Counted from the stretch's first letter, positions 1-9,791 are shown. The stretch is DNA of 64,000 bases from CAVSJR01 sp963728285 (GCA_963728285.1 CAVSJR010000003.1:124001-188000), one strand, 5' to 3'. Notes: generated by a model not told the origin, from the letters alone. Numbers and translations: made by a program.

Positions 1-863
1 GTGCGCAGCCGGAGCACCTGCAGCTGGCGTTCGCCGAGGACGGTGACGGGGCCCAGGTCGGGGCCGTCGCGTTCGAGCGCGTCGGCGAGACCCTGCGGTT
101 CCTCGGCGGAACGGAGGTCACCGACTACCTCGGTCCCGTCGCCCGCGACGGCGGCCAGGGGGCGGTCGCCAAGGAGCTGTTCGCGGCCCTCGACCGCCGG
201 GACGACTGGAGCGACGCGGACCTTCGGGGCCTGCCCGAGGACGGCGCGTGGCTCGGCCTCCTGCGCGACGCCGCGAGCGCCCAGGGGTTCTCGGTCGAGG
301 TGACCGACGATCAGAACGGCGTCGCGCCGTTCCTGCCGCTCCCCGGTTCGTGGGACGAGTACCTGGCGGACCTTCCGTCCAAGCTCCGTCACGAGATCAA
401 GCGCAAGGCCCGCAAGCTCGAGGCCGAGGGGGGCCCGTACCGCGTCGTCCGCGCGACGGAGGAATCCCTCGTCGGCGACCTCGACAGGTTCGTCGAGCTC
501 CATCGTTCCAGCGAGGGGCCGAAGGGCGTGTTCATGCAGCCGGGCATGGAGATCTTCTTTCGCCGCCTGGCGGAGGAGTTCCTCCCCTCGAACGTCTTCC
601 GGCTGAACTTCATCGAGATCGGCGGGAGCAAGGTCGCGGGGACCATCGGGTTCGAGTTCGCCGGCCGGTTCTACCTCTACAACTCGGCCTTCGACCACGA
701 ATGGCGGGGGCTGAGCCCCGGGATGGTCCTGGTCGCCGAGGACATCCGCGAGGCCATCGAGGACGGGTGCGCCGCCTTCGACCTTCTGAAGGGCGACTAC
801 CAGTACAAGTACCGGTTCGGGGCCTCGCCCCGGGCGATCAAGCGGCTGCTCGTGACCCGCTGA
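1..863 (+). CDS. FemAB/GNAT-type acyltransferase, 3' part
   Basis: The reading frame is open from base 3 to a TGA at 861-863, so only the C-terminal 286 residues are present and the start lies before the window. The sequence resembles the BioF2-like (FemAB/CelD) acetyltransferases: an aromatic-rich N-terminal half with FLGGTEVTDYLGP, a basic helix of the KLRHEIKRKARKLE type in the middle, and the C-terminal signature FDLLKGDYQYKYRFG, where such proteins end their GNAT core. Members transfer acyl or aminoacyl groups, often in cell-envelope or polysaccharide synthesis. The substrate cannot be told from sequence. The family call is good; the function is open. Confidence 0.72.
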   Translation, partial: AQPEHLQLAFAEDGDGAQVGAVAFERVGETLRFLGGTEVTDYLGPVARDGGQGAVAKELFAALDRRDDWSDADLRGLPEDGAWLGLLRDAASAQGFSVEVTDDQNGVAPFLPLPGSWDEYLADLPSKLRHEIKRKARKLEAEGGPYRVVRATEESLVGDLDRFVELHRSSEGPKGVFMQPGMEIFFRRLAEEFLPSNVFRLNFIEIGGSKVAGTIGFEFAGRFYLYNSAFDHEWRGLSPGMVLVAEDIREAIEDGCAAFDLLKGDYQYKYRFGASPRAIKRLLVTR

Positions 864-872
864 CGGCCGGCG

Positions 873-1704
873 TCACGGATAGGCGCGGATGTGCTCCAGG
901 ATCGCGTCGCCCAGCCCCTCGTCGCCGCCGATCACCAGGCTGCCCTCGTCCAGCGCCGCCTCGGCCGGGAGCCGCCTGCCGGCGATCTTCGCGAACACGA
1001 GGCCGCGGCCCTCGATGAAGGCGTCCGGCTTGCGGTCCTCGTCCGGGAGCTCCCCGGCTCCGAGGCCCCACCGCCAGCTCCCCGCGCCGGCGCCCTCGAG
1101 GTCCACCCGGACGCTCCTTCCACGAGCGTTGATGCCCGCGCGCCCGAGCGACCAGGGGAGCATCCTGATCGCGAGGTCGTTGGTGAGGTAGATCGGCCAG
1201 TGCTCGAGCCTGATCCCCAGGCCCGGCGCCGGCGCGGATGTCGTCCCCGTGGAGCCACCACTCGACCACCCGCGACTGGATCAGGTAGGGGACGCCGATC
1301 TCGCCCGCCATCCAGTTCACGCGGCGCGTGCTCCACTCCTCCTCGGTCAGGTCGGCGGCTCGCTCGAGCAGCAGATCGGCGGCCCGGCCCCAGTGGGTCA
1401 GGACGTCTCGATAGGGGAGGCCCGACCTCCGGTTCACGACGATCGAGTTGTAGGCGTCGATCGAGAACGGCTCGTCCCCGAGGCCCTCGCGGTAGTCGTC
1501 GAGCTCCTCCGCCCGCTCGCCGGCGAGCAGCTGGGCGGCGGAGTACTCGTGCGAGGCGAGATGGGCCATCACGTCCCGGTTCCACCATCCGTCGCAGGCG
1601 CTCGGCGCCTCCCAGGAGTCCGGCGGCGCGAACTGGATCGTCCGGCCCAGGCCCTCCCGCTCGGCCCGGGCGGCGCCGATCAGCTGCGTTCGAGGCAGGC
1701 TCAC
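873..1704 (-). CDS. Mycothiol-dependent maleylpyruvate isomerase-family protein (frameshifted)
   Basis: The N-terminal half reads in one frame (WWNRDVMAHLASHE, then EWWLHGDDIRAGAG) and the C-terminal half in another (RLEHWPIYLTNDLAIRMLPW, then GDEGLGDAILEHIRAYP). They join at a 1-base insertion near 1215 in a G/C run. The helical DinB-type domain with the early metal-ligand histidine and the WWLHGDD segment is typical of actinobacterial TIGR03083 proteins, which use mycothiol as cofactor or act on mycothiol conjugates. The start is a GTG at 1704. The gene is divergent from glycerate kinase. The specific substrate is unknown. Without the indel the protein would be about 276 residues, normal for the family. 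Confidence 0.66.
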
Positions 1705-1773
1705 GTCCTTGCGTTCCCTCCGTTCGCGATCCGTCGCCGAGCGGGCGATTACCGCCCTCGCCGGGGCGGATTG

Positions 1774-1779
1774 TACCCT
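1774..1779 (+). promoter_or_regulatory. -10 box of glycerate kinase, leaderless type
   Basis: TACCCT lies 6 bases before the ATG at 1786. Transcription would start at or next to the start codon, and no Shine-Dalgarno is visible. The same spacing recurs at many genes in this window. Confidence 0.45.
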
Positions 1780-1785
1780 CGGCTC

Positions 1786-2919
1786 ATGCGCGTCCTGGTG
1801 GCTCCGGACAAGTTCCGGGGGACGCTGACGGCCACCGAGGCCGCCCATGCGATCCGGCGGGGGTGGCTGCGAACCCGGCCCCGGGACTCGGTGGAGGCCG
1901 TCCCGATGGCCGACGGGGGCGAGGGGACGCTCGAGGCGCTGGTCTCCGCCCTCAAGGGTGAGATCGCCGGCGCGACGGTCTCGGGTCCGCTCGGGGACCC
2001 CGTGACGGCGCAGTACGGGGTGGTGGCGACCTCGGAGGGAACCACGGCAGTGATCGAGATGGCGCGAGCGTCCGGGCTCGAGCTCGTGGCCGAGTCGCGT
2101 CGGGATCCCGTGCGGGCGTCGACGAGGGGCACCGGCGAGCTCATTCGCCATGCCATCGAGCGGCACCGGCCGTCGTCGGTCCTGGTCTGCATCGGGGGGA
2201 GCGCGACGACCGACGGCGGCGCCGGCATGGCGCAGGCGCTCGGGGCGAGGCTGCTCGACGAGCGCGGGGCGGAGATCGGACCCGGCGGAGGCGCGCTGCT
2301 GGATCTCAGGCTGATCGACCTGGACGGCCTCGTGCCGCGGATCGGCTCCGTGCGCTTCGTCGTGGCCAGCGACGTCGACAACCCCCTCGTCGGACCCGGC
2401 GGCGCGGCCGCCGTGTACGGGCCGCAGAAGGGGGCGGACCCCGACGACGTGCTGCTGCTCGACCGCGCGCTCGGCCACTACGCCGCCATCCTGAATCGGG
2501 ATCTCGGCGTCGACGTGCGCGCCGCCCCCGGCGCCGGCGCCGCGGGCGGCCTGGGAGCGGGCCTGATCGCGTTCACCGGCGCGAGGTTGCGAGCGGGGAT
2601 CGACGTCGTCATGGAGGCGGTCGGCCTGCGCGGTCGACTGGAGCGGGCGGATCTGGTGATCACCGGGGAGGGTCAGTTCGACGAGCAGTCGCTGCACGGA
2701 AAGACCGTGGCGGGCGTGATGCGCGCCGCGGAGGACGAGCGCGTCGGCGTCCTGGTGTTGTGCGGCCGCGCCGAGGTCCGGCCGGAGGGCCTGCAGGTCG
2801 CCTCGCTCGTCGAGAGGTTCGGCGAGCGGGAGGCGCTCGAGAACACGCGCCTGTGCCTGGAGTCCCTCGCCCAGGAGGTCGCCGCCACGATGCCGCTGGG
2901 GTCGAGCCCTCGGGCGTAG
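1786..2919 (+). CDS. glxK: Glycerate kinase
   Basis: This is a 377-residue protein of the GarK/GlxK family, which phosphorylates D-glycerate to 2-phosphoglycerate with ATP. Visible signatures are the N-terminal VLVAPDKFRGTLTA, PMADGGEGTLEAL, GGSATTDGGAGMAQALGARL, SDVDNPLVGPGGAA followed by YGPQKGA, and TGEGQFDEQS near the C-terminus. The length matches the family (about 370-380). The ATG at 1786 is chosen because the family starts exactly at MRVLVAPDKF and a -10 box stands just upstream. It may feed photorespiratory-type or serine-cycle glycerate into glycolysis. No operon partner is evident. Confidence 0.93.
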   Translation: MRVLVAPDKFRGTLTATEAAHAIRRGWLRTRPRDSVEAVPMADGGEGTLEALVSALKGEIAGATVSGPLGDPVTAQYGVVATSEGTTAVIEMARASGLELVAESRRDPVRASTRGTGELIRHAIERHRPSSVLVCIGGSATTDGGAGMAQALGARLLDERGAEIGPGGGALLDLRLIDLDGLVPRIGSVRFVVASDVDNPLVGPGGAAAVYGPQKGADPDDVLLLDRALGHYAAILNRDLGVDVRAAPGAGAAGGLGAGLIAFTGARLRAGIDVVMEAVGLRGRLERADLVITGEGQFDEQSLHGKTVAGVMRAAEDERVGVLVLCGRAEVRPEGLQVASLVERFGEREALENTRLCLESLAQEVAATMPLGSSPRA

Positions 2920-2982
2920 GATTTCGCAGCTCCGGCGGGTAGAATGGGTGAGAAACCCCCACCATTGGGAGCCGATGACCAC

Positions 2983-3303
2983 ATGATCCAGCTGACCGAG
3001 AACGCCGCGACCAAGGTAAAGGAGCTCCTGGCCGAGGAGGGCCGGGCCGACATCGCACTGCGCGTCGCCGTGCAGCCCGGGGGATGCTCGGGCCTGCGAT
3101 ACGCCATGTACCTGGACGACCAGGTCGGCGAGAAGGACCTCGCCGCCGACCAGTTCGGGGTCCAGCTCGTGATCGACAAGATGAGCGTGCCCTATCTCTC
3201 CGACGCCACGATCGACTTCGTGGACACGCTGGAGGCGTCGGGGTTCACGATCGACAACCCGGCGGCGCAGGGCGGCTGCGCCTGCGGCAACTCCTTCCAC
3301 TAG
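2983..3303 (+). CDS. erpA: A-type iron-sulfur cluster carrier (IscA/ErpA/HesB family)
   Basis: This is a 106-residue HesB-fold protein starting MIQLTENAATKVKELL. The three conserved cysteines are visible, one in QPGGCSGLRY and two in GGCACGNSFH at the C-terminus. They bind and hand on [2Fe-2S] or [4Fe-4S] clusters to apo-enzymes. The longer in-frame ATG at 2944 sits inside a TAGAAT -10 box (2940-2945), so the start at 2983 is preferred; a GGGAG lies 11 bases before it. The window holds many Fe-S client enzymes (Kor, formate dehydrogenase, WhiB), which fits. Confidence 0.9.
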   Translation: MIQLTENAATKVKELLAEEGRADIALRVAVQPGGCSGLRYAMYLDDQVGEKDLAADQFGVQLVIDKMSVPYLSDATIDFVDTLEASGFTIDNPAAQGGCACGNSFH

Positions 3304-3319
3304 GCCCCGAGCGCCCGCC

Positions 3320-4162
3320 GTGCGCGTCGCGGTCCTGGGACACGTCGAGTGGGTCGAGTTCGCGCGCGTCGACCGCGTGCCCCAGCCCGGCGGGATCGCC
3401 CACGCCGAATCCCTGCTCCAGGTTCCGGCCGGCGGAGGCGCCGTGGGCGCCGTCCAGCTTCGGAAGCTCGCGGGCGACGCGACGATGTTCACCGCGCTCG
3501 GGGATGACGAGCTGGGACGTCGCTCGGCGATGGAGCTCGGGGCGATGGGGGTGCGCGTGAAGCACGTCGTTCGGCCCGAGCCGCAGCGACGCGCCCTGAC
3601 CCTGATCGATCGCAACGGCGAGCGCACCATCACGACGATCGGCGCCAGGCACGTCCCGCGCGGGGAGGACCCGCTCCCGTGGGACGAGCTCGACGGGGCG
3701 GACGGCGTCTACTTCGTCGGCGGCGATGCGGCCGCGCTCCGTCGCGCCCGCGGCGCACGGGTGCTCTGCGCGACGTCGCGGGTGCTCGAGGTGCTCGTGC
3801 AGGCGAGGGTGGAGCTCGATGCGGTCATCGGCAGCGCCCGGGATCCGGCGGAGCGGTATCCGAGCGGCGTGCTCGACCCGCCCCCGAAGCTCGTCGTGCG
3901 GACCGACGGCGGGAGGGGGGGCACCTACGAGGCCGCCGACGGCGCGCGTGGATCCTGGACCGCGCAGCCGCTCCCGGGCCCGCTCGTCGACACCTACGGA
4001 TCCGGTGATAACTTCGCCGCCGGACTCACGTATGCGCTCGCCGTCGGCATGAGCGTCGAGGACGCGGTCGAGTTCGCGGCGAGGTGCGGGGCGGCCTCGG
4101 CGACGGGGCTCGGCCCGTTCGAGCGACAGCTCGTCCTCGCCCCCGACGCGACACGCGGATAG
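3320..4162 (+). CDS. PfkB-family carbohydrate kinase
   Basis: This is a ribokinase-fold sugar kinase of 280 residues with a GTG start 17 bases after the Fe-S carrier gene. The glycine-rich N-terminal segment PAGGGAVGAVQLRKLAGD is the sugar-binding signature 1 region, and DTYGSGDNFAAGLTYALA carries the catalytic aspartate and anion hole (usually DTxGAGD). The protein lacks much of the lid found in ribokinases and is slightly short. The substrate cannot be assigned from sequence. The spacing suggests co-transcription with the upstream gene. Confidence 0.82.
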   Translation: MRVAVLGHVEWVEFARVDRVPQPGGIAHAESLLQVPAGGGAVGAVQLRKLAGDATMFTALGDDELGRRSAMELGAMGVRVKHVVRPEPQRRALTLIDRNGERTITTIGARHVPRGEDPLPWDELDGADGVYFVGGDAAALRRARGARVLCATSRVLEVLVQARVELDAVIGSARDPAERYPSGVLDPPPKLVVRTDGGRGGTYEAADGARGSWTAQPLPGPLVDTYGSGDNFAAGLTYALAVGMSVEDAVEFAARCGAASATGLGPFERQLVLAPDATRG

Positions 4163-4215
4163 GGGGCGGCGGAGCCGGGGCGACCGGCACGTCCGCGCGA
4201 GGGAGGAGCGAACGG

Positions 4216-5558
4216 GTGGCCGAACGGGGAACGTCGCTGTGGCGACACCGCGACTTCATGCACCTGTGGGCGGCCGAGACGATCAGTCAGCTCGGCTCGC
4301 AGGTCACGCTGCTCGCCCTGCCGCTCGCGGCGATCCTCATCCTCGACGCCACCGCATTCCAGGTCGGCGCCCTCTCGAGCATCGAGACCGCGCCGTTTCT
4401 CCTGGTCGGGCTCCCGGCCGGCGTCTGGGTGGATCGCCTCCGCCGCCGGCCGATCCTGATCGCCGGCGACCTCGGCAGAGCGGTCGTGCTCGCATCGATC
4501 CCGATCGCCTACTGGCTGGATGCGCTGACCATGCTCCACCTCTACGCGGCGGCGTTCCTCACCGGGATCTGCACCGTGTTCTTCGACGTGGCCTACCAGT
4601 CCTACCTGCCCTCGCTCGTCGAGCGGCGGCGGCTGACGGAGGGCAACGCGAAGCTCGAGATCAGCCGATCGGGCGCCCAGCTCGCGGGCCCGGGGATCGC
4701 CGGCGCGCTCGTGCAGGTCCTCACGGCGCCCGTGGCCATCGCCGCCGACGCGGTCTCGTACCTTGGGCTCGGCGCTCTTCGTCGTCCGCGATTCGGCGGC
4801 CGGAGCCCGACGTTCCCGCGCCGGCCGCCGAGGAACGCCCGAGGATGCGCTCGCAGATCATGGAGGGGCTGCGCTACGTCCTCGGCCATCGGCTGCTCCG
4901 GCCCATCGCCGCCTGCACGGCACTGTCGAACCTGTTCAGCGCGATGGTCACCGCCATCCTGATCCTGTTCGCCGTGAGGGTGCTCGGGCTCACCGCGGGA
5001 ACGATCGGGGTCGCGCTCGCGATCGGCAACGTGGGCTTCCTGGCCGGCGCGTTCGTCGGCGGACCGCATCGCCCGGCGTGTCGGCCTGGGGCGCGCGATC
5101 ATCGGATCGGCCGTCCTCTTCGGCCTCGGCGGCATTCGCCTATCCGCTCGCCACGCCCGCGAACCGCCGTGGCGCTGCTCGTCGCCGGCGGGGTCCTCTT
5201 CGGGTTCGGCAGCGTCGTCTACAACGTCAACCAGGTGAGCCTGCGACAGGCCATCACGCCCGGCAGGATGCAGGGCCGGATGAACGCCACGATGCGCTTC
5301 GTGGTCTGGGGCACCTTGCCCATCGGAGCCCTCGCCGGGGGCGCCCTCGGCGGGACGATCGGCCTGCGGCCGACGCTGTGGATCGCGGCCCTGGGAGGGT
5401 TCCTCTCGTTCGTGCCCCCGCTCCTGTCGCCGGTCCGGAAGCTTCGTTCCATGCCGGAGGAGGCGCCCGAGCACCTGCCGGAGGACGAGGCCCGGCGAGC
5501 CGACGCCGACGCCGGCGGGCCGCCGGAGCCCACTCCCGCCGATCAGTCCGGTTCGTAG
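4216..5558 (+). CDS. MFS transporter, multiply frameshifted
   Basis: The coding sequence starts at GTG 4216 (VAERGTSLWRHRDFMHLWAA) and shows the usual MFS order. An N-terminal six-helix bundle contains the loop motif GLPAGVWVDRLRRRP. Then come a linker, GLRYVLGHRLLRPIAACTAL, and a C-terminal bundle ending in GGTIGLRPTLWIAALGGFLS with a polar tail. Reading it needs five frame changes, near 4763, 4791, 5069, 5131 and 5160, and every one is a +1 insertion. It resembles drug-efflux type transporters (TMEM-like/EntS group). The last 16 bases overlap the 3' end of convergent metH. Either a pseudogene or, more likely, an intact gene with insertion errors. Confidence 0.72.
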
Positions 5559-8500
5559 CCGAGGTTGGTTCGCAGCCAGCGTTCGGCCTCGCCGAGGCTC
5601 TCGCCCCGGCGACGCGCGTACTCCTCGACCTGATCGCGGCCGAGCCTGCCGACGTTGAAGTAGCGGGCCTCCGGGTGGGCGAAATACAGGCCGCTGACCG
5701 AGGCCGCCGGGGTCATCGCGAAATGCTCCGTCAGCCGCATCCCCGTCCGGTCGGCCCCGAGGAGCGAGAACAGCTCGCGCTTGGGGCTGTGGTCCGGGCA
5801 GGCCGGGTACCCGAACGCGGGGCGGATGCCCCGATAGCGCTCGCCGATCAGCTCGTCGTTGGACAGCGTCTCCGTCTCGTATCCCCACTCGTGGCGCGCG
5901 ATCTCGTGCACGTGCTCGGCGAACGCCTCGGCGAGCCGATCCGCCAGGGCCTTCGCCATGATGGCCCGGTAGTCGTCGTGGTCGGACTCGAAGCGCGCGA
6001 CGAGCTCGTCGACGCCCAGCCCCGCGGTGACCGCGAACCCGCCGAGGTGATCGGACAGCCCCGTGTCCAGGGGCGCGATGTAATCGGCGAGCGAGCGGTT
6101 GGGGCGATCGTCCCCGTGGTCGATCTGCTGGCGCAGCATGGGCAGCCGCGTCCCGTCCTCGAGCACGATGTCGTCGCCCTCGGCGTGGGCCGGCCAGAAC
6201 CCGAACACGCCGCGTGCATGTACGAGGTCCTTGTCGACGATCTCGTCGAGGAGCTCGTTCGCCTCCTTGAACAGCTCCCGGGCGGCCTGGCCGTGGTCGG
6301 GGTGATCCAGGATCGCCGGGAAGCGCCCCTTCAGCTCCCAGGCGGTGAAGAAGAACGTCCAGTCGATGTACTCGCGCAGCGTCGGCAGCGAGGGCGCGAC
6401 CTCCCTCGTCCCCGTGAACGAGGGCGTCGGGATGTCGTCCGGGATCCATCGGATCGGCGTGCGACGCTCGATCGCCACCCGGTAGGGAAGGAGCGGCGTT
6501 CGCTCGCGCTCGGCATGCTGCTCGCGCATCCGCAGCTGATCGTCGCGATTCACGCGGTCGAGCTCCGCCCTGCGGACCGGATCGAGCAGATCCGAGACGA
6601 CGTTGACCACCCGCGACGCATCGATCACGTGAACGGTCGGGGGACCGTAGGCGGGCGCGATCTTGACGGCGGTGTGCTGCCTCGACGTCGTGGCGCCCCC
6701 GATCAACAACGGCAGGTCCATGCCGCGGCGCTCCATCTCCTTGGCGACGTTCACCATCTCCTCGAGCGAGGGGGTGATGAGGCCGGACAGACCCACGAAG
6801 TCACACTGGCGCTCCACGGCCGTGTCGAGGATGACCTCCGCGGGCACCATCACGCCCAGGTCGATGACGTCGTAGTTGTTGCAGCCCAAAACCACTCCGA
6901 CGATGTTCTTCCCGATGTCGTGCACGTCGCCCTTGACGGTGGCGGTCACGATGCGGCCCTGGACCGATCCGACGCTGCCGAGCTCCTCCTTCTCGCGCTC
7001 CATGAACGGCTCGAGGTAGGCGACCGCCTTCTTCATGGCGCGGGCGCTCTTCACCACTTGGGGCAGGAACATCTTGCCGGAGCCGAACAGGTCGCCGACG
7101 ATCTTCATGCCGTCCATGAGGGGGCCCTCGATCACGTCGAGGGGGCGCGCGTGCGCGCTGCGAGCCTCCTCGGTGTCCTCCTCGATGAAGTCCACGATCC
7201 CGTGCACGAGGGCGTGCTGCAGCCGGGCGGCGACGTCACCCTCTCGCCAGGACAGGTCGAGCTCCCGCTCGGCGCCGCCGCCACGCACGGTGTCGGCGAA
7301 CGTGACCATGCGCTCGGTCGCGTCCGGTCGCCGGTTGAACAGGATGTCCTCGACGTGCTCCAGCAGATCCGGGGGGATGTCGGCGTACACCATGAGCTGG
7401 CCGGCATTGACGATGGCCATGTCCAGCCCCGCTTGGATGGCGTAGTAGAGGAAGGCCGAGTGAATCGCCTGACGGACGGCCTCGTTGCCGCGAAACGAGA
7501 ACGACAGGTTCGACACGCCGCCGGAGACCCTCGCGCCCGGGCAGCGGCGCTTGATCTCGCCGATCGACTCGATGAAGGCCTTCGCGAACTCGTTGTGCTC
7601 CTCGATCCCCGTGGCGATCGGAAGGATGTTGGGATCGAAGATGCAGTCCTCGGGCGCGAAGCCCGCCCGCTCGGTGAGCAGCCGGTACGCGCGTTCGGAG
7701 ATGCCGACCTTGCGCTCGAACGTGTCGGCCTGGCCATCCTCGTCGAACGCCATCACGACCACGGCCGCGCCGTAGCGATGGATCCGTCGCGCCTTCTCCA
7801 GGAAGTCCTCCTCACCCTCCTTAAGCGAGATGGAGTTCACGACGCCCTTGCCCTGAACGCACTTCAGCCCGGCCTCGATGACCGACCAGCGGGAGCTGTC
7901 GATCATGATCGGCACGCGGGCGATCTCCGGCTCCGTCGCGATGAGGTTCAGGAACGTCGTCATGGCCTTCTCGGAGTCGAGCAGATCGGCGTCCATGTTC
8001 ACGTCGATCAGGTTCGCGCCGCCGCGCACCTGCTCGAGCGCGACGTCGACGCCCTGCTGGAAGTCGCCCGACTCGATCAGCCTGCGAAAGCGCTTCGATC
8101 CGGTGATGTTCGTCCGCTCGCCGATCATGGTGAATCCGGAGTCCGGCGTGATGGAGAACGGCTCGAGCCCGCTGAAGCTGGTGATGCGACGATCCCCGAG
8201 CTGCGGCACTGCGCGAGGCGCCACGCCGTGGACCGCCTCGGCGATCCGGCGGATGTGCTCTGGGGTGGTGCCGCAGCATCCGCCGAGGATGTTCGCGATG
8301 CCCGCGCGGGCGAACTCGCCGAGGAACCCGCTCGTCTCATCCGGCGTCTCGTCGTAGCCGCCGAACGCGTTCGGAAGGCCGGCGTTCGGGTGGCAGGTCG
8401 TGTAGACGTCGGCGACGCGCGACAACGTCTCGAGGTACGGGCGCATCTCGTGCGCGCCCAGCGCGCAGTTCACGCCGACGCTGAATGCACCGGCATGGGC

Positions 8501-9175
8501 GATGGAAATCCAGAACGCCTCCGTCGTCTGGCCGGACAGCGTCCTCCCGCTGCGGTCGGTGATCGTGACCGAGATCATGATCGGGATGCCCGGGGCCGCG
8601 TCCTTGGCCGCGGCGATCGCCGCCTTGGCGTTGAGCGTGTCGAAGATCGTCTCGATGAGCAGCAGATCCACGCCGCCGTCGACCAGGCCTCGGATCTGCT
8701 CCACGTAGCTCCGAGACAGATCGTCGAACGTCAGGACGCGGTAGGCCGGCTCGTTGACCCGAGGGGATAGCGAGAGCGTCTGGTTGGTGGGGCCCACGGA
8801 TCCCGCGACGAAGCGGTCCGGCACCCCGGCGCAGGCTCGCCGAGCGATCTCAGCGCCGGCCCGGTTGATGTCGTAGACCGCCTCCTCGAGCCGGTAATCG
8901 GCCTGGGAGATCGACGTGGCGGTGAACGTGTTGGTCGATGCGATGTCGGCGCCCGCGGCGAAGTACCCGCGGTGGATCTCCTCGACGACGTCGGGCCGCG
9001 TCAGGTTCAGCAGGTCGGTGTCGCCCTTGAGATCCCGCTCGTGCTCGCGGAAGCGGTCGCCTCGGAAGGACGCGTCGTCGAGGCCGTATCCCTGGACGGC
9101 GGTGCCCATCGCGCCGTCGAGGACCAGGATCCTCTCCGAGAGCAACAGCTCCAGCCGGTCCCGCGCCCCGTTCAC
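5543..9175 (-). CDS. metH: Cobalamin-dependent methionine synthase
   Basis: The full-length MetH has 1210 residues and transfers the methyl of 5-methyl-THF to homocysteine through cob(I)alamin. Modules appear in the normal order. The homocysteine/zinc domain spans about 1-320, with the paired cysteines in GGCCGTTPEH near residue 300. The pterin-binding domain covers about 345-600 (ERTNITGSKRF). Next are the cap and B12 domains, with VKGDVHDIGKN (DxHxxG base-off ligand) near residue 750. The AdoMet reactivation domain runs from about 930, with the C-terminal RYFNVGRLGRDQVEEY. The start is a GTG at 9175. The frame is unbroken over 3.6 kb. It stands alone, divergent from the cyclic-nucleotide-binding gene. 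Confidence 0.97.
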   Translation of the reverse strand: MNGARDRLELLLSERILVLDGAMGTAVQGYGLDDASFRGDRFREHERDLKGDTDLLNLTRPDVVEEIHRGYFAAGADIASTNTFTATSISQADYRLEEAVYDINRAGAEIARRACAGVPDRFVAGSVGPTNQTLSLSPRVNEPAYRVLTFDDLSRSYVEQIRGLVDGGVDLLLIETIFDTLNAKAAIAAAKDAAPGIPIMISVTITDRSGRTLSGQTTEAFWISIAHAGAFSVGVNCALGAHEMRPYLETLSRVADVYTTCHPNAGLPNAFGGYDETPDETSGFLGEFARAGIANILGGCCGTTPEHIRRIAEAVHGVAPRAVPQLGDRRITSFSGLEPFSITPDSGFTMIGERTNITGSKRFRRLIESGDFQQGVDVALEQVRGGANLIDVNMDADLLDSEKAMTTFLNLIATEPEIARVPIMIDSSRWSVIEAGLKCVQGKGVVNSISLKEGEEDFLEKARRIHRYGAAVVVMAFDEDGQADTFERKVGISERAYRLLTERAGFAPEDCIFDPNILPIATGIEEHNEFAKAFIESIGEIKRRCPGARVSGGVSNLSFSFRGNEAVRQAIHSAFLYYAIQAGLDMAIVNAGQLMVYADIPPDLLEHVEDILFNRRPDATERMVTFADTVRGGGAERELDLSWREGDVAARLQHALVHGIVDFIEEDTEEARSAHARPLDVIEGPLMDGMKIVGDLFGSGKMFLPQVVKSARAMKKAVAYLEPFMEREKEELGSVGSVQGRIVTATVKGDVHDIGKNIVGVVLGCNNYDVIDLGVMVPAEVILDTAVERQCDFVGLSGLITPSLEEMVNVAKEMERRGMDLPLLIGGATTSRQHTAVKIAPAYGPPTVHVIDASRVVNVVSDLLDPVRRAELDRVNRDDQLRMREQHAERERTPLLPYRVAIERRTPIRWIPDDIPTPSFTGTREVAPSLPTLREYIDWTFFFTAWELKGRFPAILDHPDHGQAARELFKEANELLDEIVDKDLVHARGVFGFWPAHAEGDDIVLEDGTRLPMLRQQIDHGDDRPNRSLADYIAPLDTGLSDHLGGFAVTAGLGVDELVARFESDHDDYRAIMAKALADRLAEAFAEHVHEIARHEWGYETETLSNDELIGERYRGIRPAFGYPACPDHSPKRELFSLLGADRTGMRLTEHFAMTPAASVSGLYFAHPEARYFNVGRLGRDQVEEYARRRGESLGEAERWLRTNLGYEPD

Positions 9176-9203
9176 GCCTCGACCCTACAGGCGCGCCGCC
9201 CGG

Positions 9204-9220
9204 CATGACCAACGGTCATG
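9204..9220. promoter_or_regulatory. Perfect inverted repeat between metH and the CNB gene
   Basis: CATGACC-AAC-GGTCATG is a perfect 7-bp inverted repeat with a 3-base spacer. It lies in the 95-base divergent gap, 29 bases from the metH start and 51 bases before the start at 9271. It has the size and place of a regulator binding site. The regulator is unknown. Confidence 0.35.
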
Positions 9221-9270
9221 GCGTCCTCGACTCCTCGCGCGACGGGGCGCCATCCGGTAGCCTCCAGCGC

Positions 9271-9771
9271 ATGGCGAAGGCCGGCATCGACATCATCTCG
9301 GCGGTCTCCGGAGCCCGGCGGGACGCGGATCAGGCGGCCGAGAGCCGCCGGTCGCGGAAGCAGCGTGCGGACGCCCTCTCGCGCGTGCCCCTGTTCTCCG
9401 ATCTGTCTCGGCGGCACCTGAACCAGGTGGCCGACGAGGCGAGGATCGTCTCCTATCGGCGCGGGGCGCCGGTCATCCGAGAGGGCGATCTGGGCGCGAC
9501 GCTGTTCGTCATCGTCGAGGGCGAGGCGAAGGTGACCCGCGGCGGCAAGAAGCTCGCGATGATGGCCCCGGGGGACTTCTTCGGCGAGATCTCGCTGCTC
9601 GACGGGGGCCCTCGGACCGCCACCGTCGTCGCGGAGACGCCGCTGTCCGTCGTTCGACTCTATCGCGCGCCGTTCTTCCGGCTCGTCCAGTCCGAGCCCG
9701 ATCTCGGCGTGCGGGTCCTCTCGATCCTCGCCCGGCGGATCAGGCGGGTCGATCGAGCCGTGCGAGGCTGA
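9271..9771 (+). CDS. Cyclic nucleotide-binding (CRP-like sensor) domain protein without DNA-binding domain
   Basis: This is a 166-residue protein. Residues about 1-35 are basic and probably flexible. Residues about 38-155 form a cNMP-binding beta-barrel: LFSDLSRRHLNQVADEA, then GDLGATLFVIVEGEAKVTRGG, then the phosphate-binding cassette PGDFFGEISLLDGGPRTATV, with the Glu and Arg contacts present. A C-terminal helix follows, but there is no helix-turn-helix, so it is not a CRP transcription factor. It may be a stand-alone sensor or regulatory subunit. A TAGCCT -10 box (9258-9263) sits 7 bases before the ATG, favouring this start over the ATG at 9205. Confidence 0.85.
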   Translation: MAKAGIDIISAVSGARRDADQAAESRRSRKQRADALSRVPLFSDLSRRHLNQVADEARIVSYRRGAPVIREGDLGATLFVIVEGEAKVTRGGKKLAMMAPGDFFGEISLLDGGPRTATVVAETPLSVVRLYRAPFFRLVQSEPDLGVRVLSILARRIRRVDRAVRG

Positions 9772-9791
9772 GGCCGCCCGGCTCGGCGCGT

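Noticed and set aside
838..3633. A 931-codon open frame on the minus strand across glycerate kinase
   Set aside because: Only its 5'-distal part (the isomerase-like protein) is real. The rest is an antisense shadow of glxK and its neighbours, with Arg/Pro/Gly-rich nonsense composition, as expected in high-GC DNA.
4763..8770. A 1335-codon plus-strand frame opposite metH
   Set aside because: It is antisense to an unmistakable full-length MetH and carries no recognisable domain.
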